A DNA stretch of 64,000 nucleotides, taken from Streptomyces aureus. GTDB taxonomy: Bacteria; Actinomycetota; Actinomycetes; Streptomycetales; Streptomycetaceae. Below the pieces are notes generated by a model. The model saw only the letters and a program-made list of their open reading frames with translations. It had not been told where the DNA came from and did not search any database. A program made the translations under genes and the position numbers. Positions within the stretch are counted from its first letter, which is position 1. Every line of letters begins with the position of its first letter. Location: positions 17,517-81,516 of the forward strand of contig NZ_JNZD01000046.1 in NCBI RefSeq assembly GCF_000725495.1. The letters run 5' to 3'. Positions 48,598 through 57,567 of this stretch are shown in pieces.

Positions 48598-49884
48598 GTG
48601 ACCCACGAAGCGGCTCCCCCGGGACCGGCCAAGGCCCGGGCGACGCCCGCGCGGACGCTGCTGCCGCTGTTCCTCCCCGCCGTGGTCGTGGGCGCGGTCT
48701 CGAGCCTCCTGTTCATCGGCGTGAGCAAGCTCGCCGATGAACTCAAGGACGTGCTGTGGACGGACCTTCCGGACGCCCTGGGGATCGGCGGGTACTCCTC
48801 GCTCTGGATGATCGTCATGCTCACCACCACCGGCATCCTGGTCGGCCTCGTGGTGTGGAAGGCGCCGGGGCACGCGGGCCCCGACCCCGCCACCGTGGGG
48901 CTCCAGGCGAAACCGCTGCCCCTGTTCATCCTGCCCGGCCTGCTGGTGGCGACCGTGCTGATGCTGGCGGGCGGTCCGAGCCTCGGTCCCGAGAACCCGA
49001 TCATCGCCACCAACGTGGCCCTGGCGTTCTGGGCGGGCCGCAGGTTCGCCCCCTCCGCGCCCGGCGAGCTGTGGCTGGTCCTGGCCGAGGCGGGGACCAT
49101 CGGCGCCCTGTTCGGCACGCCGGTCGCGGCGGCGCTGGTCGTCTCCGAGGCGCTCGCCGGGCGGCAGATCAAGGGACAGCTGTGGGACAACCTGTTCGGG
49201 CCGCTGACGGCCGCGGCGGTCGGCTCGATCATCACCTCGCTGCTCGGGCACGCGAGCTTCGACCTGGGTCTGCCCCCGCTCGGCAGTCCCGGCTGGAGCG
49301 ACGTCCTGGCCGCGCTGGTGATCGCCTCCGCCGCGGCCGTGCTCGGCATGGCCGGGGTCCACGCCCTCCCCTATGTCCACAAGGTCTTCGCCTTCCTGCG
49401 CCATCCCATGGCGGCCCTGCCCGTGGGCGGACTCGTCCTCGGGCTGCTGGGCTGCCTGGGCGGGCCGCTGACCCTGTTCAAGGGCCTGGACCAGGTCGCC
49501 GAGATCGCCCGGAACCCGGACGGCTGGTCGGCGGGCCGGTTCGCCCTGATGTCCGTCGTGAAACTGGCCGCGCTCATCGTCGCCACATGCTGCGGATTCC
49601 GGGGCGGCCGGATCTTCCCGTCCGTGTTCGTGGGCGCCTCGTTCGGGCTGTGCGCCCACGCGCTGGTGCCGTCCGTCCCGCCGTCGCTGGGACTGGCCGC
49701 GGGGGTCCTGGGCACGCTCCTCGCGGTCACCCGGCAGGGCTGGGTGAGCCTGTTCACGGCCGCCGTCCTGGTCAGCTCGCCGACCATCATCGCCCTGCTC
49801 TGCATCGCCTCCCTGCCGGCGTGGCTGCTGGTGACCGGACGGCCGCAGATGCAACTGCACGAGGACGGGAGCCAGGTCCGGTGA
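48598..49884 (+). CDS. ClC-family chloride channel/transporter
   Basis: 428 residues, about 10-12 helices. The selectivity-filter region reads GGPSLGPENP near 123 (GSGIP-equivalent) and GFRGGRIFPSVFVGA near 333 (GKxFxP-type loop). A glutamate in the first loop (Glu near 129) could be the gating glutamate, so H+/Cl- exchange is plausible. GTG start at 48598. It lies 69 bp upstream of glutamate decarboxylase on the same strand and may be co-transcribed, suggesting an acid-stress role. Confidence 0.88.
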   Translation: MTHEAAPPGPAKARATPARTLLPLFLPAVVVGAVSSLLFIGVSKLADELKDVLWTDLPDALGIGGYSSLWMIVMLTTTGILVGLVVWKAPGHAGPDPATVGLQAKPLPLFILPGLLVATVLMLAGGPSLGPENPIIATNVALAFWAGRRFAPSAPGELWLVLAEAGTIGALFGTPVAAALVVSEALAGRQIKGQLWDNLFGPLTAAAVGSIITSLLGHASFDLGLPPLGSPGWSDVLAALVIASAAAVLGMAGVHALPYVHKVFAFLRHPMAALPVGGLVLGLLGCLGGPLTLFKGLDQVAEIARNPDGWSAGRFALMSVVKLAALIVATCCGFRGGRIFPSVFVGASFGLCAHALVPSVPPSLGLAAGVLGTLLAVTRQGWVSLFTAAVLVSSPTIIALLCIASLPAWLLVTGRPQMQLHEDGSQVR

Positions 49885-49953
49885 ACCGCCGAGGCACCCT
49901 CGTCCGATGAACAAACGGGACACACGTCCCGCAGAAGCGTTGGGAGAAAGCTC

Positions 49954-51360
49954 ATGCCCCTCCACCAGGGCCAGCAGAAGCCCGATACCGACAGGCACTC
50001 CGTCAACCCCTTCTACGGCGAGGCCAATCCGGTCAGCGGCATGGTCGAGGCGCCGCCCAAGCACCGCCTCCCGGACGGCCCGCTGCCGCCCACGACCGCG
50101 CTCCAGCTCGTGCACGACGAGCTGATGCTGGACGGGAACTCCCGGCTGAACCTGGCCACCTTCGTCACCACCTGGATGGAACCGCAGGCCGGGATCCTGA
50201 TGGCGGAGTGCCGGGACAAGAACATGATCGACAAGGACGAGTACCCGCGCACGGCCGAGCTGGAGCGGCGCTGCGTGTCGATGCTGGCCGACCTGTGGAA
50301 CGCTCCGGACCCGTCGGCCGCGGTCGGCTGCTCCACGACCGGGTCGAGCGAGGCGTGCATGCTCGCCGGCATGGCGCTCAAGCGGCGCTGGGCCCAGCGC
50401 AACGCCGACCGGTACCCGGGCGCGCGGCCGAACCTCGTCATGGGCGTGAACGTCCAGGTGTGCTGGGAGAAGTTCTGCAACTTCTGGGAGGTGGAGGCCC
50501 GTCAGGTGCCCATGGAGGGCGACCGGTTCCACCTCGACCCCGAGGCGGCGGCCGAGCTGTGCGACGAGAACACGATCGGCGTCGTCGGCATCCTGGGCTC
50601 CACCTTCGACGGCAGCTACGAACCGATCGCGGACCTGTGCGCGGCGCTCGACCGGCTCCAGGAGCGCACGGGACTCGACATCCCGGTCCACGTGGACGGC
50701 GCGTCCGGCGCGATGGTCGCGCCCTTCATCGACGAGGACCTGGTCTGGGACTTCCGGCTGCCGAGGGTGTCGTCGATCAACACCTCGGGCCACAAGTACG
50801 GACTGGTCTACCCGGGCGTCGGCTGGGCGCTGTGGCGGACGGCGGAGGAACTGCCGGAGGAACTGGTCTTCCGGGTGAACTACCTGGGCGGTGACATGCC
50901 GACCTTCGCGCTCAACTTCTCCCGCCCCGGAGCGCAGGTCGTCGCGCAGTACTACACCTTCCTGCGGCTCGGCCGGGAGGGCTTCCGCGCGGTGCAGCAG
51001 ACCACCCGGGACGTGGCCCGCGCGCTCGCCGAACGCGTGGACTGCCTGGGCGACTTCCGGCTCATCACCCGCGGGGACGAACTGCCGGTGTTCGCCTTCA
51101 CGACGGCGCCCGAGGTGACCACGTACGACGTGTTCGACGTCTCGCGGAGAATGCGCGAGAACGGCTGGCTGCTGCCCGCGTACACCTTCCCCGAGAACCG
51201 TCAGGACCTGTCGGTGCTGCGTGTGGTGTGCCGCAACGGCTTCTCCTCCGACCTCGCCGACCTCTTCATCGAGGACCTGAGCCGGCTGCTGCCCGAACTG
51301 CGCCGGCAGCCGCACCCGCTGACCCACGACAAGGAGGCGGCCACGAGCTTCCACCACTGA
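49954..51360 (+). CDS. gad: Glutamate decarboxylase
   Basis: PLP enzyme making GABA and consuming a proton. 468 residues. The N-terminal stretch has EARPRQ-type helical character, then AVGCSTTGSSEACMLAGMALKRRW, the cofactor Asp in IPVHVDGASGAMVAPF, and the Schiff-base lysine in SINTSGHKYGLVYPG near 279. The C-terminal helix ends TSFHH, and the terminal His recalls E. coli GadB, where it gates pH-dependent activity. GGGAG lies 9 bases before the ATG at 49954. No GadC antiporter gene is in the window. Confidence 0.95.
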   Translation: MPLHQGQQKPDTDRHSVNPFYGEANPVSGMVEAPPKHRLPDGPLPPTTALQLVHDELMLDGNSRLNLATFVTTWMEPQAGILMAECRDKNMIDKDEYPRTAELERRCVSMLADLWNAPDPSAAVGCSTTGSSEACMLAGMALKRRWAQRNADRYPGARPNLVMGVNVQVCWEKFCNFWEVEARQVPMEGDRFHLDPEAAAELCDENTIGVVGILGSTFDGSYEPIADLCAALDRLQERTGLDIPVHVDGASGAMVAPFIDEDLVWDFRLPRVSSINTSGHKYGLVYPGVGWALWRTAEELPEELVFRVNYLGGDMPTFALNFSRPGAQVVAQYYTFLRLGREGFRAVQQTTRDVARALAERVDCLGDFRLITRGDELPVFAFTTAPEVTTYDVFDVSRRMRENGWLLPAYTFPENRQDLSVLRVVCRNGFSSDLADLFIEDLSRLLPELRRQPHPLTHDKEAATSFHH

Positions 51361-51368
51361 ACTCCCGT

Positions 51369-51404
51369 CCGTCGGGCCGGCTCCGGTGGCGGCCGGCCCG
51401 ACGG
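51369..51404. terminator. Bidirectional hairpin after glutamate decarboxylase
   Basis: Perfect 13-bp stem (51369-51381 with 51392-51404) in the gap between the convergent gad and drrB-like genes. Confidence 0.65.
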
Positions 51405-51430
51405 GGACCGGCCGCCCGGGGCTCAGCGGC

Positions 51431-52279
51431 TCAGCGGCTCAGCCGGGCGAAGCGCCGTACCGCCAGCGGGAGGAAGACGGCGAGCAGGGCCAGCGGCCAC
51501 AGGACCGCCGCGCCGGTGTGCCCGGGCTCCCCGCCCGGTCCGCCGAACAGCTCGCGGACCGCCGTCGCCGTCTGGGACATGGGGTTCCAACCGACCAGCG
51601 TGCCCAGCCAGGAGGGCATCGAGGAGGGGGAGGCGAAGACGTTGGACAGGAAGCCGACGGGCCACACCAGGATCTGCACGGCCTGCACCAGCTCCGGCTT
51701 CCCTGCGACCATCGCCAGGTGGATGCCGATCCACAGCATGGCGAAGCGGAAGAGCAGGAGCAGTCCCATCGCCCCGAGGAACGCGCCCGGGGTGCAGTCG
51801 GCGCGCCAGCCGAGCGCGTACCCGACCGCGGTCAGCACGGCGAGGCCCACCGTCGAGTGCAGCATGTCGGCGGCCGAACGGCCCACCAGGACGGCGCCGT
51901 CGGCCATCGGCAGGGAGCGGAAGCGGTCGATGACGCCTTTGCCGAGGTCCTGGGTGACGGCCAGCATCGTGCCCTCCAGACCGAACGTCATGGTCAGCGC
52001 GAGCATGCCCGGCACCAGGTAGTCGACGTAGTCCCCCTCGACCTCCCGTCCGCCGCCGACCAGATAGCCGAACATCAGGAGCAGCATCACCGGGAAGACC
52101 AGGCCGACCGCCGCCTGGACGGGCTGCCGGGCCCAGCGGGCGAACTCACGGCGGGTCATGGTCCAGCAGTCGGAGAGCAGCCGGACGCCCGCCCCGGGTG
52201 CATGCGGCGGCTGCCCCGTTCCTCCGGTCCGCCCGGGGTTCCGGTTCCCCTCGCGGGCGGTGTCGTACGTCGTGCTCAC
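51431..52279 (-). CDS. ABC-2 type transporter permease (DrrB-like)
   Basis: 282 residues with six transmembrane helices and the ABC-2 signature [43 protein letters not shown]... turning to [33 protein letters not shown] (the EAA-like region and conserved NP). DrrB-type permeases export lipophilic drugs. The GTG overlaps the ATPase stop (GTGA). Part of a PadR-controlled pair. Confidence 0.9.
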   Translation of the reverse strand: MSTTYDTAREGNRNPGRTGGTGQPPHAPGAGVRLLSDCWTMTRREFARWARQPVQAAVGLVFPVMLLLMFGYLVGGGREVEGDYVDYLVPGMLALTMTFGLEGTMLAVTQDLGKGVIDRFRSLPMADGAVLVGRSAADMLHSTVGLAVLTAVGYALGWRADCTPGAFLGAMGLLLLFRFAMLWIGIHLAMVAGKPELVQAVQILVWPVGFLSNVFASPSSMPSWLGTLVGWNPMSQTATAVRELFGGPGGEPGHTGAAVLWPLALLAVFLPLAVRRFARLSR

Positions 52280-53256
52280 GCGGCCTCCCCGGCTCGTGCC
52301 TCGTCCTTGTCCGGGAGCGCGGACGGCTCGCCTCCGGTCAGGTGCAGGAACACCTCGTCCAGCGTCGGGCGCCGCAGCGCGATGTCCTCCGCCTCGATCC
52401 CCGCCTCCGCCAGCCCGCGCACGGCCGCGGCGAGGGCCGCCATGCGGTCGGTGACCGGAGCGCTGAGCAGCCGGCGGTCGGCGTCCACCGAGACGCCGTC
52501 CCCGGCGAACGGCAGCAGGGCGACGGCCGCGCCCAGCAGTCCCCCGTCGCGCAGCACCACGTCGATGCGGTCGCCGCCGGTGCGGGACTTCAGTTCGTCG
52601 GCCGTGCCGTCCGCGATGACGCGTCCGCGGTCGACGACCGAGATGCGGTCGGCGAGCTGGTCCGCCTCCTCCAGGTACTGGGTGGTGAGCAGCACCGTCG
52701 TGCCGCCGCCGACCAGGGAGCGCACCGCCGCCCAGACCTCCGCCCGGCCGCGCGGGTCGAGCCCGGTCGTCGGCTCGTCCAGGAACAGGACCTCGGGGTC
52801 GGTGATGAGCGAGGCGGCCAGGTCCAGGCGACGGCGCATGCCGCCGCTGTAGTCGCCGACCGCCTTGCGGCCGGTGTCGGCGAGACCGAAGCGCTCCAGG
52901 AGTTCGCCGGCCCGCGCCCGTGCGGCGCGGGCGCCGAGGTGGTGCAGGCGCCCGAACATCTCCAGGTTCTGCCGGCCGCCGAGTTCCTCGTCGAGCGCGG
53001 CGTGCTGGCCGAGCAGCCCGATGCGCGACCGCACCGCGCGGGCCTCGCGCACCACGTCGTGCCCGGCGACCTCCGCCCGGCCGCCGTCCGGCCGCAGCAG
53101 CGTGGACAGAACCCGGACCAGGGTCGTCTTGCCCGCGCCGTTGGGGCCGAGCACCGCGTGCACCGTGCCGCGCCCGACCAGCAGGTCCAGTCCGTCCAGC
53201 GCGTGTTTGTCCCCGTACCTCTTGCGTACGTCCTCGACGACGATCGCCCCGGTCAT
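52276..53256 (-). CDS. ABC transporter ATP-binding protein (DrrA-like)
   Basis: 326 residues. Walker [10 protein letters not shown] near 38-46, Q-loop [22 protein letters not shown] signature [13 protein letters not shown], Walker [15 protein letters not shown] near 160, and the DrrA C-terminal domain ([10 protein letters not shown], then [14 protein letters not shown]). ATG at 53256. It is 150 bp downstream of the PadR gene, with a promoter and two operators in the gap. Confidence 0.93.
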   Translation of the reverse strand: MTGAIVVEDVRKRYGDKHALDGLDLLVGRGTVHAVLGPNGAGKTTLVRVLSTLLRPDGGRAEVAGHDVVREARAVRSRIGLLGQHAALDEELGGRQNLEMFGRLHHLGARAARARAGELLERFGLADTGRKAVGDYSGGMRRRLDLAASLITDPEVLFLDEPTTGLDPRGRAEVWAAVRSLVGGGTTVLLTTQYLEEADQLADRISVVDRGRVIADGTADELKSRTGGDRIDVVLRDGGLLGAAVALLPFAGDGVSVDADRRLLSAPVTDRMAALAAAVRGLAEAGIEAEDIALRRPTLDEVFLHLTGGEPSALPDKDEARAGEAA

Positions 53257-53320
53257 CCCGCTCCCTCCGCTCCGGCCCGCTTCCGGCCCAGACCGCTTCC
53301 GGTCCGGTCCGCGCACCTGG

Positions 53321-53389
53321 TAATCAAACTTGACTACTGGCATGCCGATGGAGGGTAGGCCGATCGTTGGCATTAGTCAAACTTGATGA
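53321..53389 (-). promoter_or_regulatory. drrAB promoter with two PadR-type operators
   Basis: On the minus strand, -35 TTGACT (53380-53375) and -10 TACCCT (53357-53352) are 17 bp apart. Two near-identical 16-bp palindromes of TAGTCAA-AC-TTGACTA type lie at 53374-53389 (over the -35) and 53321-53336 (downstream of the expected start site), 53 bp apart centre to centre. The layout suits repression by a dimer pair, and the neighbouring PadR is the obvious candidate. Confidence 0.8.
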
Positions 53390-53408
53390 GCGTCGGGTTG
53401 GGTGCGGC

Positions 53409-54050
53409 TCAGCGCGCGTCCTCCGGGTGCCGCTCCCCCGTCGCGTAGGGGTTCTCCTCGCCCTCCCCGAGGACCCCGACGAACGGAGCGCCCTCTCCGG
53501 CGAAGGTGTAGGCGCCGCCCTCGATCCGGGCGATCAGACCGCCCGTCCAGGCCGCGTCGGCGTCGGCGGTGTGGACCCAGAGGTCCATGAGCTCGCCGAT
53601 GTGCCCGAGCCGGGCGGGGCCGTCCTCGGGCACGTAGTGCTCGGTGACGGACGCCCGCCATTGCCCGATCCCGCGGATCCGCTCCTTCAGGAGGGCCACC
53701 GCCTCCTCCCTCGGCAGGTCGACGATGAAGCCGATGCCCGCCGAGCGGACGTCCATCTTCTGGTCGTACGAGGTCAGCGACTCGCGCAGGAGCGTCAGAT
53801 ACTCCTCGGTCCCCGCGTCCGTGATCTCGTACTCGGTGCGCGGAGGACCGCCGGCCGTGGAGGGCGCGATCTCGTGGGCGTGCAGCAGTCCCTGCTTGGC
53901 CATCTGCTTGAGCGCGTGGTAGATCGAGCCGGGCTTGGCGTTGGACCACTCGTGCGCGCCCCAGTACTCCAGGTCGTTGCGCACCTGGTAGCCGTGGGCC
54001 CGCCCGTGCTGGCGGACCGCGCCGAGCACGAGAAGACGGATCGCTGACAT
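53409..54050 (-). CDS. PadR-family transcriptional regulator
   Basis: 213 residues. Winged helix: AIRLLVLGAVRQHGRAHGYQVRNDLEYWGAHEWSNAKPGSIYHALKQMAKQGLL, then YEITDAGTEEYLTLL. The C-terminal coiled coil includes IGFIVDLPREEAVALLKERIRGI. ATG at 54050. The same frame is open upstream through repeat copy B into the DinB gene, so this PadR may be made alone (weak SD) or as the tail of a fusion. Located directly upstream of drrAB, which it probably represses. Confidence 0.9.
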   Translation of the reverse strand: MSAIRLLVLGAVRQHGRAHGYQVRNDLEYWGAHEWSNAKPGSIYHALKQMAKQGLLHAHEIAPSTAGGPPRTEYEITDAGTEEYLTLLRESLTSYDQKMDVRSAGIGFIVDLPREEAVALLKERIRGIGQWRASVTEHYVPEDGPARLGHIGELMDLWVHTADADAAWTGGLIARIEGGAYTFAGEGAPFVGVLGEGEENPYATGERHPEDAR

Positions 54051-54671
54051 ACGGCCCAGCCTAGGGCGTGTTGCGAAAGTCCCGTCGTTCGCCCGAAGGG
54101 CGGGCCGGGCGGCGTCAGGTGCGTGCTCTCGGCGTGCCGGGCGGAAGTCCTCGTACTGCTCGAAGGCCGTCTTCCCGTCCAGGGACTCGCGGATGATGTC
54201 GGCGTGGCCGGCGTGCCGGGCCGTCTCGCGGATCAGGTGGAGCGCCAGCCAGCGCATGGAGACACGACCCTCGGGCGGGAACCAGGGGTCCGGCGGGAGC
54301 GCGAAAGTGTCGTCCAGGCTCGGCACCGAGCGCAAAAACGCCTCCGTCTCGGCGGCGACCTTCTCCCAGTACGCGAGCTGCGAGGCGACCGTCTCGCCCT
54401 CGCCGAGGACGAAGCACTCGTGCCAGTTCGACTCGTCCCGCTTGATCGCCGGAGGCTCACCCTTGGCCCGCGCGATCCAGCCCTGCTCGACCTCCGCGAC
54501 ATGCTTGAGCAGCCCGGACAGGGAGAGCTCGCTGGCGCTCGGCCGGCTCGCGGCCTGCTCCTCGGTCAACCCCAGCAGCGACCGGCGGATGCCGCCGCGC
54601 TGCTCCTCGATGAAGGCGAGCAGCGCCCCGCGCTCGTCGCCCTGCTCTTCCGCTCGCACATGCGTGACCAT
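53409..54671 (-). CDS. DinB-family protein whose stop codon is lost, reading through a repeat into PadR
   Basis: From the ATG at 54671, the first ~180 residues are a DinB (DUF664) four-helix protein: ALLAFIEEQRGGIRRSLLGLTEEQAASRPSASELSLSGLLKHVAEVEQGWI, and HLIRETARHAGHADIIRESLDGKTAFEQYED. DinB-type proteins include thiol-dependent metalloenzymes. Then the frame enters repeat copy B, encoding PARREHAPDAARPALRA, and continues without a stop to the PadR gene end (420 residues). The loss of the DinB stop is seen directly; the fusion product is inference. It could be translated as two proteins if a stop-independent restart occurs. Confidence 0.7.
   Translation of the reverse strand: MVTHVRAEEQGDERGALLAFIEEQRGGIRRSLLGLTEEQAASRPSASELSLSGLLKHVAEVEQGWIARAKGEPPAIKRDESNWHECFVLGEGETVASQLAYWEKVAAETEAFLRSVPSLDDTFALPPDPWFPPEGRVSMRWLALHLIRETARHAGHADIIRESLDGKTAFEQYEDFRPARREHAPDAARPALRANDGTFATRPRLGRMSAIRLLVLGAVRQHGRAHGYQVRNDLEYWGAHEWSNAKPGSIYHALKQMAKQGLLHAHEIAPSTAGGPPRTEYEITDAGTEEYLTLLRESLTSYDQKMDVRSAGIGFIVDLPREEAVALLKERIRGIGQWRASVTEHYVPEDGPARLGHIGELMDLWVHTADADAAWTGGLIARIEGGAYTFAGEGAPFVGVLGEGEENPYATGERHPEDAR
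54062..54140. repeat. Dispersed palindromic element, copy B (left core only)
   Basis: TAGGGCGTGTTG through GGCGTCAGGTGCGTGCTCTC and GGCGTGCCGG matches the left core of copy A with a few substitutions; the hairpin and right half are absent. It lies between, and in frame with, DinB and PadR. Confidence 0.75.
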
Positions 54672-54719
54672 GACCGGCCGCCTTTCGTCGGGTCCTCCCG
54701 GCTGACGGGGAAGACGCTA

Positions 54720-54756
54720 CGGACCCTTGCGGTCAGGTTCTGTCCGCAAGGGTCCG
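54720..54756. repeat. 13-bp inverted repeat between the DinB and aldehyde dehydrogenase genes
   Basis: Perfect arms (54720-54732 and 54744-54756) around an 11-nt loop. It lies 49 bp upstream of the DinB start and 28 bp... past the aldehyde dehydrogenase region boundary on the left; it could be an operator for DinB or a terminator without a U-tract. Confidence 0.55.
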
Positions 54757-54784
54757 GCGCGCTGAACGGTCACGCGAAGGCGTC

Positions 54785-56245
54785 TCAGAAGGGGAAGCGG
54801 CTCCGCCCGTGCTGCACCGAGATCCACTTGGTGGTGGTGAAGGAGTCGACGGTCGTCTCGCCGTTCAGACGGCCGATGCCGGAGTGCTTCTCGCCGCCGA
54901 AGGGGACGAGGGGCTCGTCGTGGACGGTGCCGTCGTTCACGTGGAACATGCCGGTGTCGATCTGCTTGGCGAAGTTCACGCCGCGCTCGATGTCGGCCGT
55001 GTGGACGGCGCCCGAGAGGCCGTACGGAGTGTCGTTGACGATCCGGACCGCCTCCTCCTCCCCGTCGAACGGGACGAGGAAGACGACGGGGCCGAAGACC
55101 TCCTGGCGCAGCAGCTCCGAGTCGGCGGGGACGCCGGTCAGGACGGAGGGCTCGACCAGGTTCTCCCTGACCGAACCGTGCAGCAGCGCGGTGGCGCCCT
55201 CGGCGATCGCCTGCTCGACGACACCGGACAGCGCGTCCGCCTGGGAGGAGTTGATGACCGGGCCGATGACCGTCTGCGGGTCCCTGGGGTCGCCGGTCTT
55301 CAGCGTCCCGACCTTGGCGACGAACTTCTCGGTGAACTCGGCCTGGATCGACCGGTCGACCAGGACACGATTGGCGGCCATGCAGACCTGGCCCTGGTGG
55401 ACGAAGCGGCTGAAGACCGCCGCGTCGACCGCGTAGTCGACGTCCGCGTCGTCCAGGACGACCAGCGCGCTGTTGCCGCCGAGTTCGAGCACCGAGCGCT
55501 TGAAGTTCGCGGCGCAGACCGTGGCGACGTGCCGGCCGACCTTGTCGGAGCCGGTGAAGGAGATGACCTTCGGGACCGGGTGCTCGATGAAGGCGTCGCC
55601 GATCTCGGCGATGTCGGTGATGACGACGTTGAGGAGCCCGCCGGGCAGGCCCGCCTCCTCGAAGATCTTCGCGACGAGGGAACCGCCGACGATCGGGGTG
55701 TTCTGGTGCGGCTTGAGGACGACGCCGTTGCCGAGCGCGAGGGCCGGGGCGACGGACTTGACCGACAGCAGGAACGGGAAGTTGAAGGGGCTGATGACAC
55801 CCACGACCCCGACCGGCACGCGGTAGAGGCGGTTCTCCTTGCCGTCGACCGGCGAGGGGATGATCTTCCCTTCGGGGCGCAGCGCGAGCTGCACCGACTC
55901 ACGCAGGAACTCCCGGACGAGGTGGAGCTCGAAGGCCGCCTTGAGCCGGGTGCCGCCCAGCTCGGCGATGATCACATCGGTGATCTCCTCCTCACGCGCG
56001 TCGATGACGGCGAGGGCCTTCTCGAAGACCGCGCGGCGGGCGTACGCGTTCGTCTCGCCCCACTGCTTCTGGGCGCGCTCGGCGGCACGGTAGGCCTCGT
56101 CGACCTCGTCCACCGTGGCTATCGTGATCGACGCCAGCTTCTCGCCGTCGTACGGGTTGAAATCGATGATGTCCCAGGAGCCGGTGCCCGGGCGCCATTC
56201 GCCGTCGATGTACTGCTGGGCCAGGTCGGTGAAGTAGGACGACAT
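54785..56245 (-). CDS. Aldehyde dehydrogenase (NAD(P)+)
   Basis: 486 residues. FNFPFLLSVKSVAPALALGNGVVLKPHQNTP, SFTGSDKVGRHVA, the general base Glu in LELGGNS near 255, and catalytic Cys in FVHQGQVCMAANRVLVD near 287. The region most resembles benzaldehyde/vanillin-type dehydrogenases, but the substrate is not determined. I chose the ATG at 56245 (MSSYFTD) with GAGGGAG upstream; a TTG at 56257 would add four residues. Neighbouring regulators do not reveal the substrate. Confidence 0.93.
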   Translation of the reverse strand: MSSYFTDLAQQYIDGEWRPGTGSWDIIDFNPYDGEKLASITIATVDEVDEAYRAAERAQKQWGETNAYARRAVFEKALAVIDAREEEITDVIIAELGGTRLKAAFELHLVREFLRESVQLALRPEGKIIPSPVDGKENRLYRVPVGVVGVISPFNFPFLLSVKSVAPALALGNGVVLKPHQNTPIVGGSLVAKIFEEAGLPGGLLNVVITDIAEIGDAFIEHPVPKVISFTGSDKVGRHVATVCAANFKRSVLELGGNSALVVLDDADVDYAVDAAVFSRFVHQGQVCMAANRVLVDRSIQAEFTEKFVAKVGTLKTGDPRDPQTVIGPVINSSQADALSGVVEQAIAEGATALLHGSVRENLVEPSVLTGVPADSELLRQEVFGPVVFLVPFDGEEEAVRIVNDTPYGLSGAVHTADIERGVNFAKQIDTGMFHVNDGTVHDEPLVPFGGEKHSGIGRLNGETTVDSFTTTKWISVQHGRSRFPF

Positions 56246-56404
56246 GTGCTCCCTCAATCCCTGTGCTGCCGAGGCAGTCCTTGGCCCGGGTCAGCAGACA
56301 TCCGATCACGGTCTGATCACATGTCATCGTACTTGTGTTTCAAGGGAGTTGAAGGTGACAAGAGAAGTCTGCCGCTGCTCTCCGAGAGAACTCCGCGGCC
56401 GGCG

Positions 56405-57268
56405 TCAGGAGAGCTGGAGCAGCCCGCGCAGCAGATCCCGGCTCTCGTCCGGTCCGGGGCTGTCCTGCTGGAGCTGCTTGAGCGCGCTCTCGTACTGGTT
56501 GACGTCCTCGCGCTTGTCCAGATAGAGCGCGCTGGTCAGCTGCTCCAGATAGACGACGTCGGACAGGTCGGACTCGGGGAAGCTCAGGATGGTGAAGGAG
56601 CCGCTCTCGCCGGAATGCCCGCCGAAGCTGAACGGCATGACCTGAAGCCGTACGTTGGGCCGCTCGGAGACCTCGATCAGATGCTGGAGCTGCTCGCGCA
56701 TCACCTCGCGGTCGCCGTAGGGGCGGCGCAGCGCGGCCTCGTCGAGGACGATGTGGAACTCGGGGGCGTTCGCCGAGACGAGGTACTTCTGCCGCTCCAG
56801 GCGCAGGGCCACCCGCCGGTCGACGTCTGCGGCGGAGGCGCCCCGCATCCCGCGCCGGACGACGGCCCGGGCGTACGCCTCGGTCTGCAGCAGGCCGTGC
56901 ACGAACTGCACCTCGTACACCCGGATGAGGTGGGCCGCGCCCTCCAGGCCGACGTAGGTGGGGAACCAGCTGGGCAGGACGTCGGAGTAACTGTGCCACC
57001 AGCCCGCGACGTTGGCCTCCTTGGCGAGGGAGACGAGGGAGGTGCGCTCGGCCTCGTCGTTGATGCCGTAGAGCGTCAGCAGGTCCTCGACGTCGCGGGT
57101 CTTGAAGCTCACCCTTCCCAACTCCATACGGCTGATCTTCGATTCGGAGGCACGGATCGAGTAGCCGGCCGCTTCACGGGTGATGCCGCGCGCCTCACGC
57201 AGGCGCCGCAGATGGGACCCCAGCAGCATGCGCCGCACCACCGAGCCGCTCGACTCACCAGCGCTCAC
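56405..57268 (-). CDS. XRE-family helix-turn-helix regulator with DUF5753 domain
   Basis: 287 residues. N-terminal HTH: LLGSHLRRLREARGITREAAGYSIRASESKISRMELGR. The rest is the DUF5753-type ligand domain (GLEGAAHLIRVYEVQFVHGLLQTEAYARAV, VDRRVALRLERQKYL, APEFHIVLDEAALRRPYGDREVMREQL). These regulators pair with DUF397 proteins and HATPase proteins in Streptomyces, as here (whiJ/abaA-like clusters). GTG at 57268 with GGGGAGG upstream. Target unknown. Confidence 0.9.
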   Translation of the reverse strand: MSAGESSGSVVRRMLLGSHLRRLREARGITREAAGYSIRASESKISRMELGRVSFKTRDVEDLLTLYGINDEAERTSLVSLAKEANVAGWWHSYSDVLPSWFPTYVGLEGAAHLIRVYEVQFVHGLLQTEAYARAVVRRGMRGASAADVDRRVALRLERQKYLVSANAPEFHIVLDEAALRRPYGDREVMREQLQHLIEVSERPNVRLQVMPFSFGGHSGESGSFTILSFPESDLSDVVYLEQLTSALYLDKREDVNQYESALKQLQQDSPGPDESRDLLRGLLQLS

Positions 57269-57464
57269 GTTCGTCAGCCTCCCCAACCGTCTTCCAGTCG
57301 CCGCAGTCTGCCACTAAAACACTTCAAGCAGTACTCGTTCAGTTACGGAAACGGAAAGCAGCCAAAGCCGAAGCACAGAAAAGGATCAGTGAACGCCCGA
57401 CAGCTGAGAATAAGGTGAAGGAAGAAATGACCAAGAAGTAGTAGAGGAAGGTCCAATTCGGGCG
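57269..57464. other. AT-richer divergent intergenic region upstream of the XRE gene
   Basis: 196 bp between the XRE start and the 57465 element. It is clearly AT-richer than flanking genes (about 57320-57450), with several short A/T runs and AAGAAGTAG-type purine stretches. No gene is supported; promoters for the XRE gene are expected here. Confidence 0.5.
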
Positions 57465-57493
57465 CGTGCACGTGCATCTGCCCTTGCATCTGC
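57465..57493 (+). promoter_or_regulatory. Shared 29-bp upstream element, copy 1 (HATPase gene)
   Basis: CGTGCACGTGCATCTGCCC followed by TTGCATCTGC. The 29-bp element recurs on the opposite strand at 58596-58624 with a single mismatch. It contains TGCATCTGC twice, 12 bp apart. It ends 75 bp before the HATPase ATG (57568), so it sits where a transcription-factor site would. Confidence 0.7.
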
Positions 57494-57567
57494 TGTACGC
57501 ATTCGGAACCATGGTCCCCGCGCCACCGCTGCATCGCAACGACCGCGAACACCCGGGAGTGCCTCGC

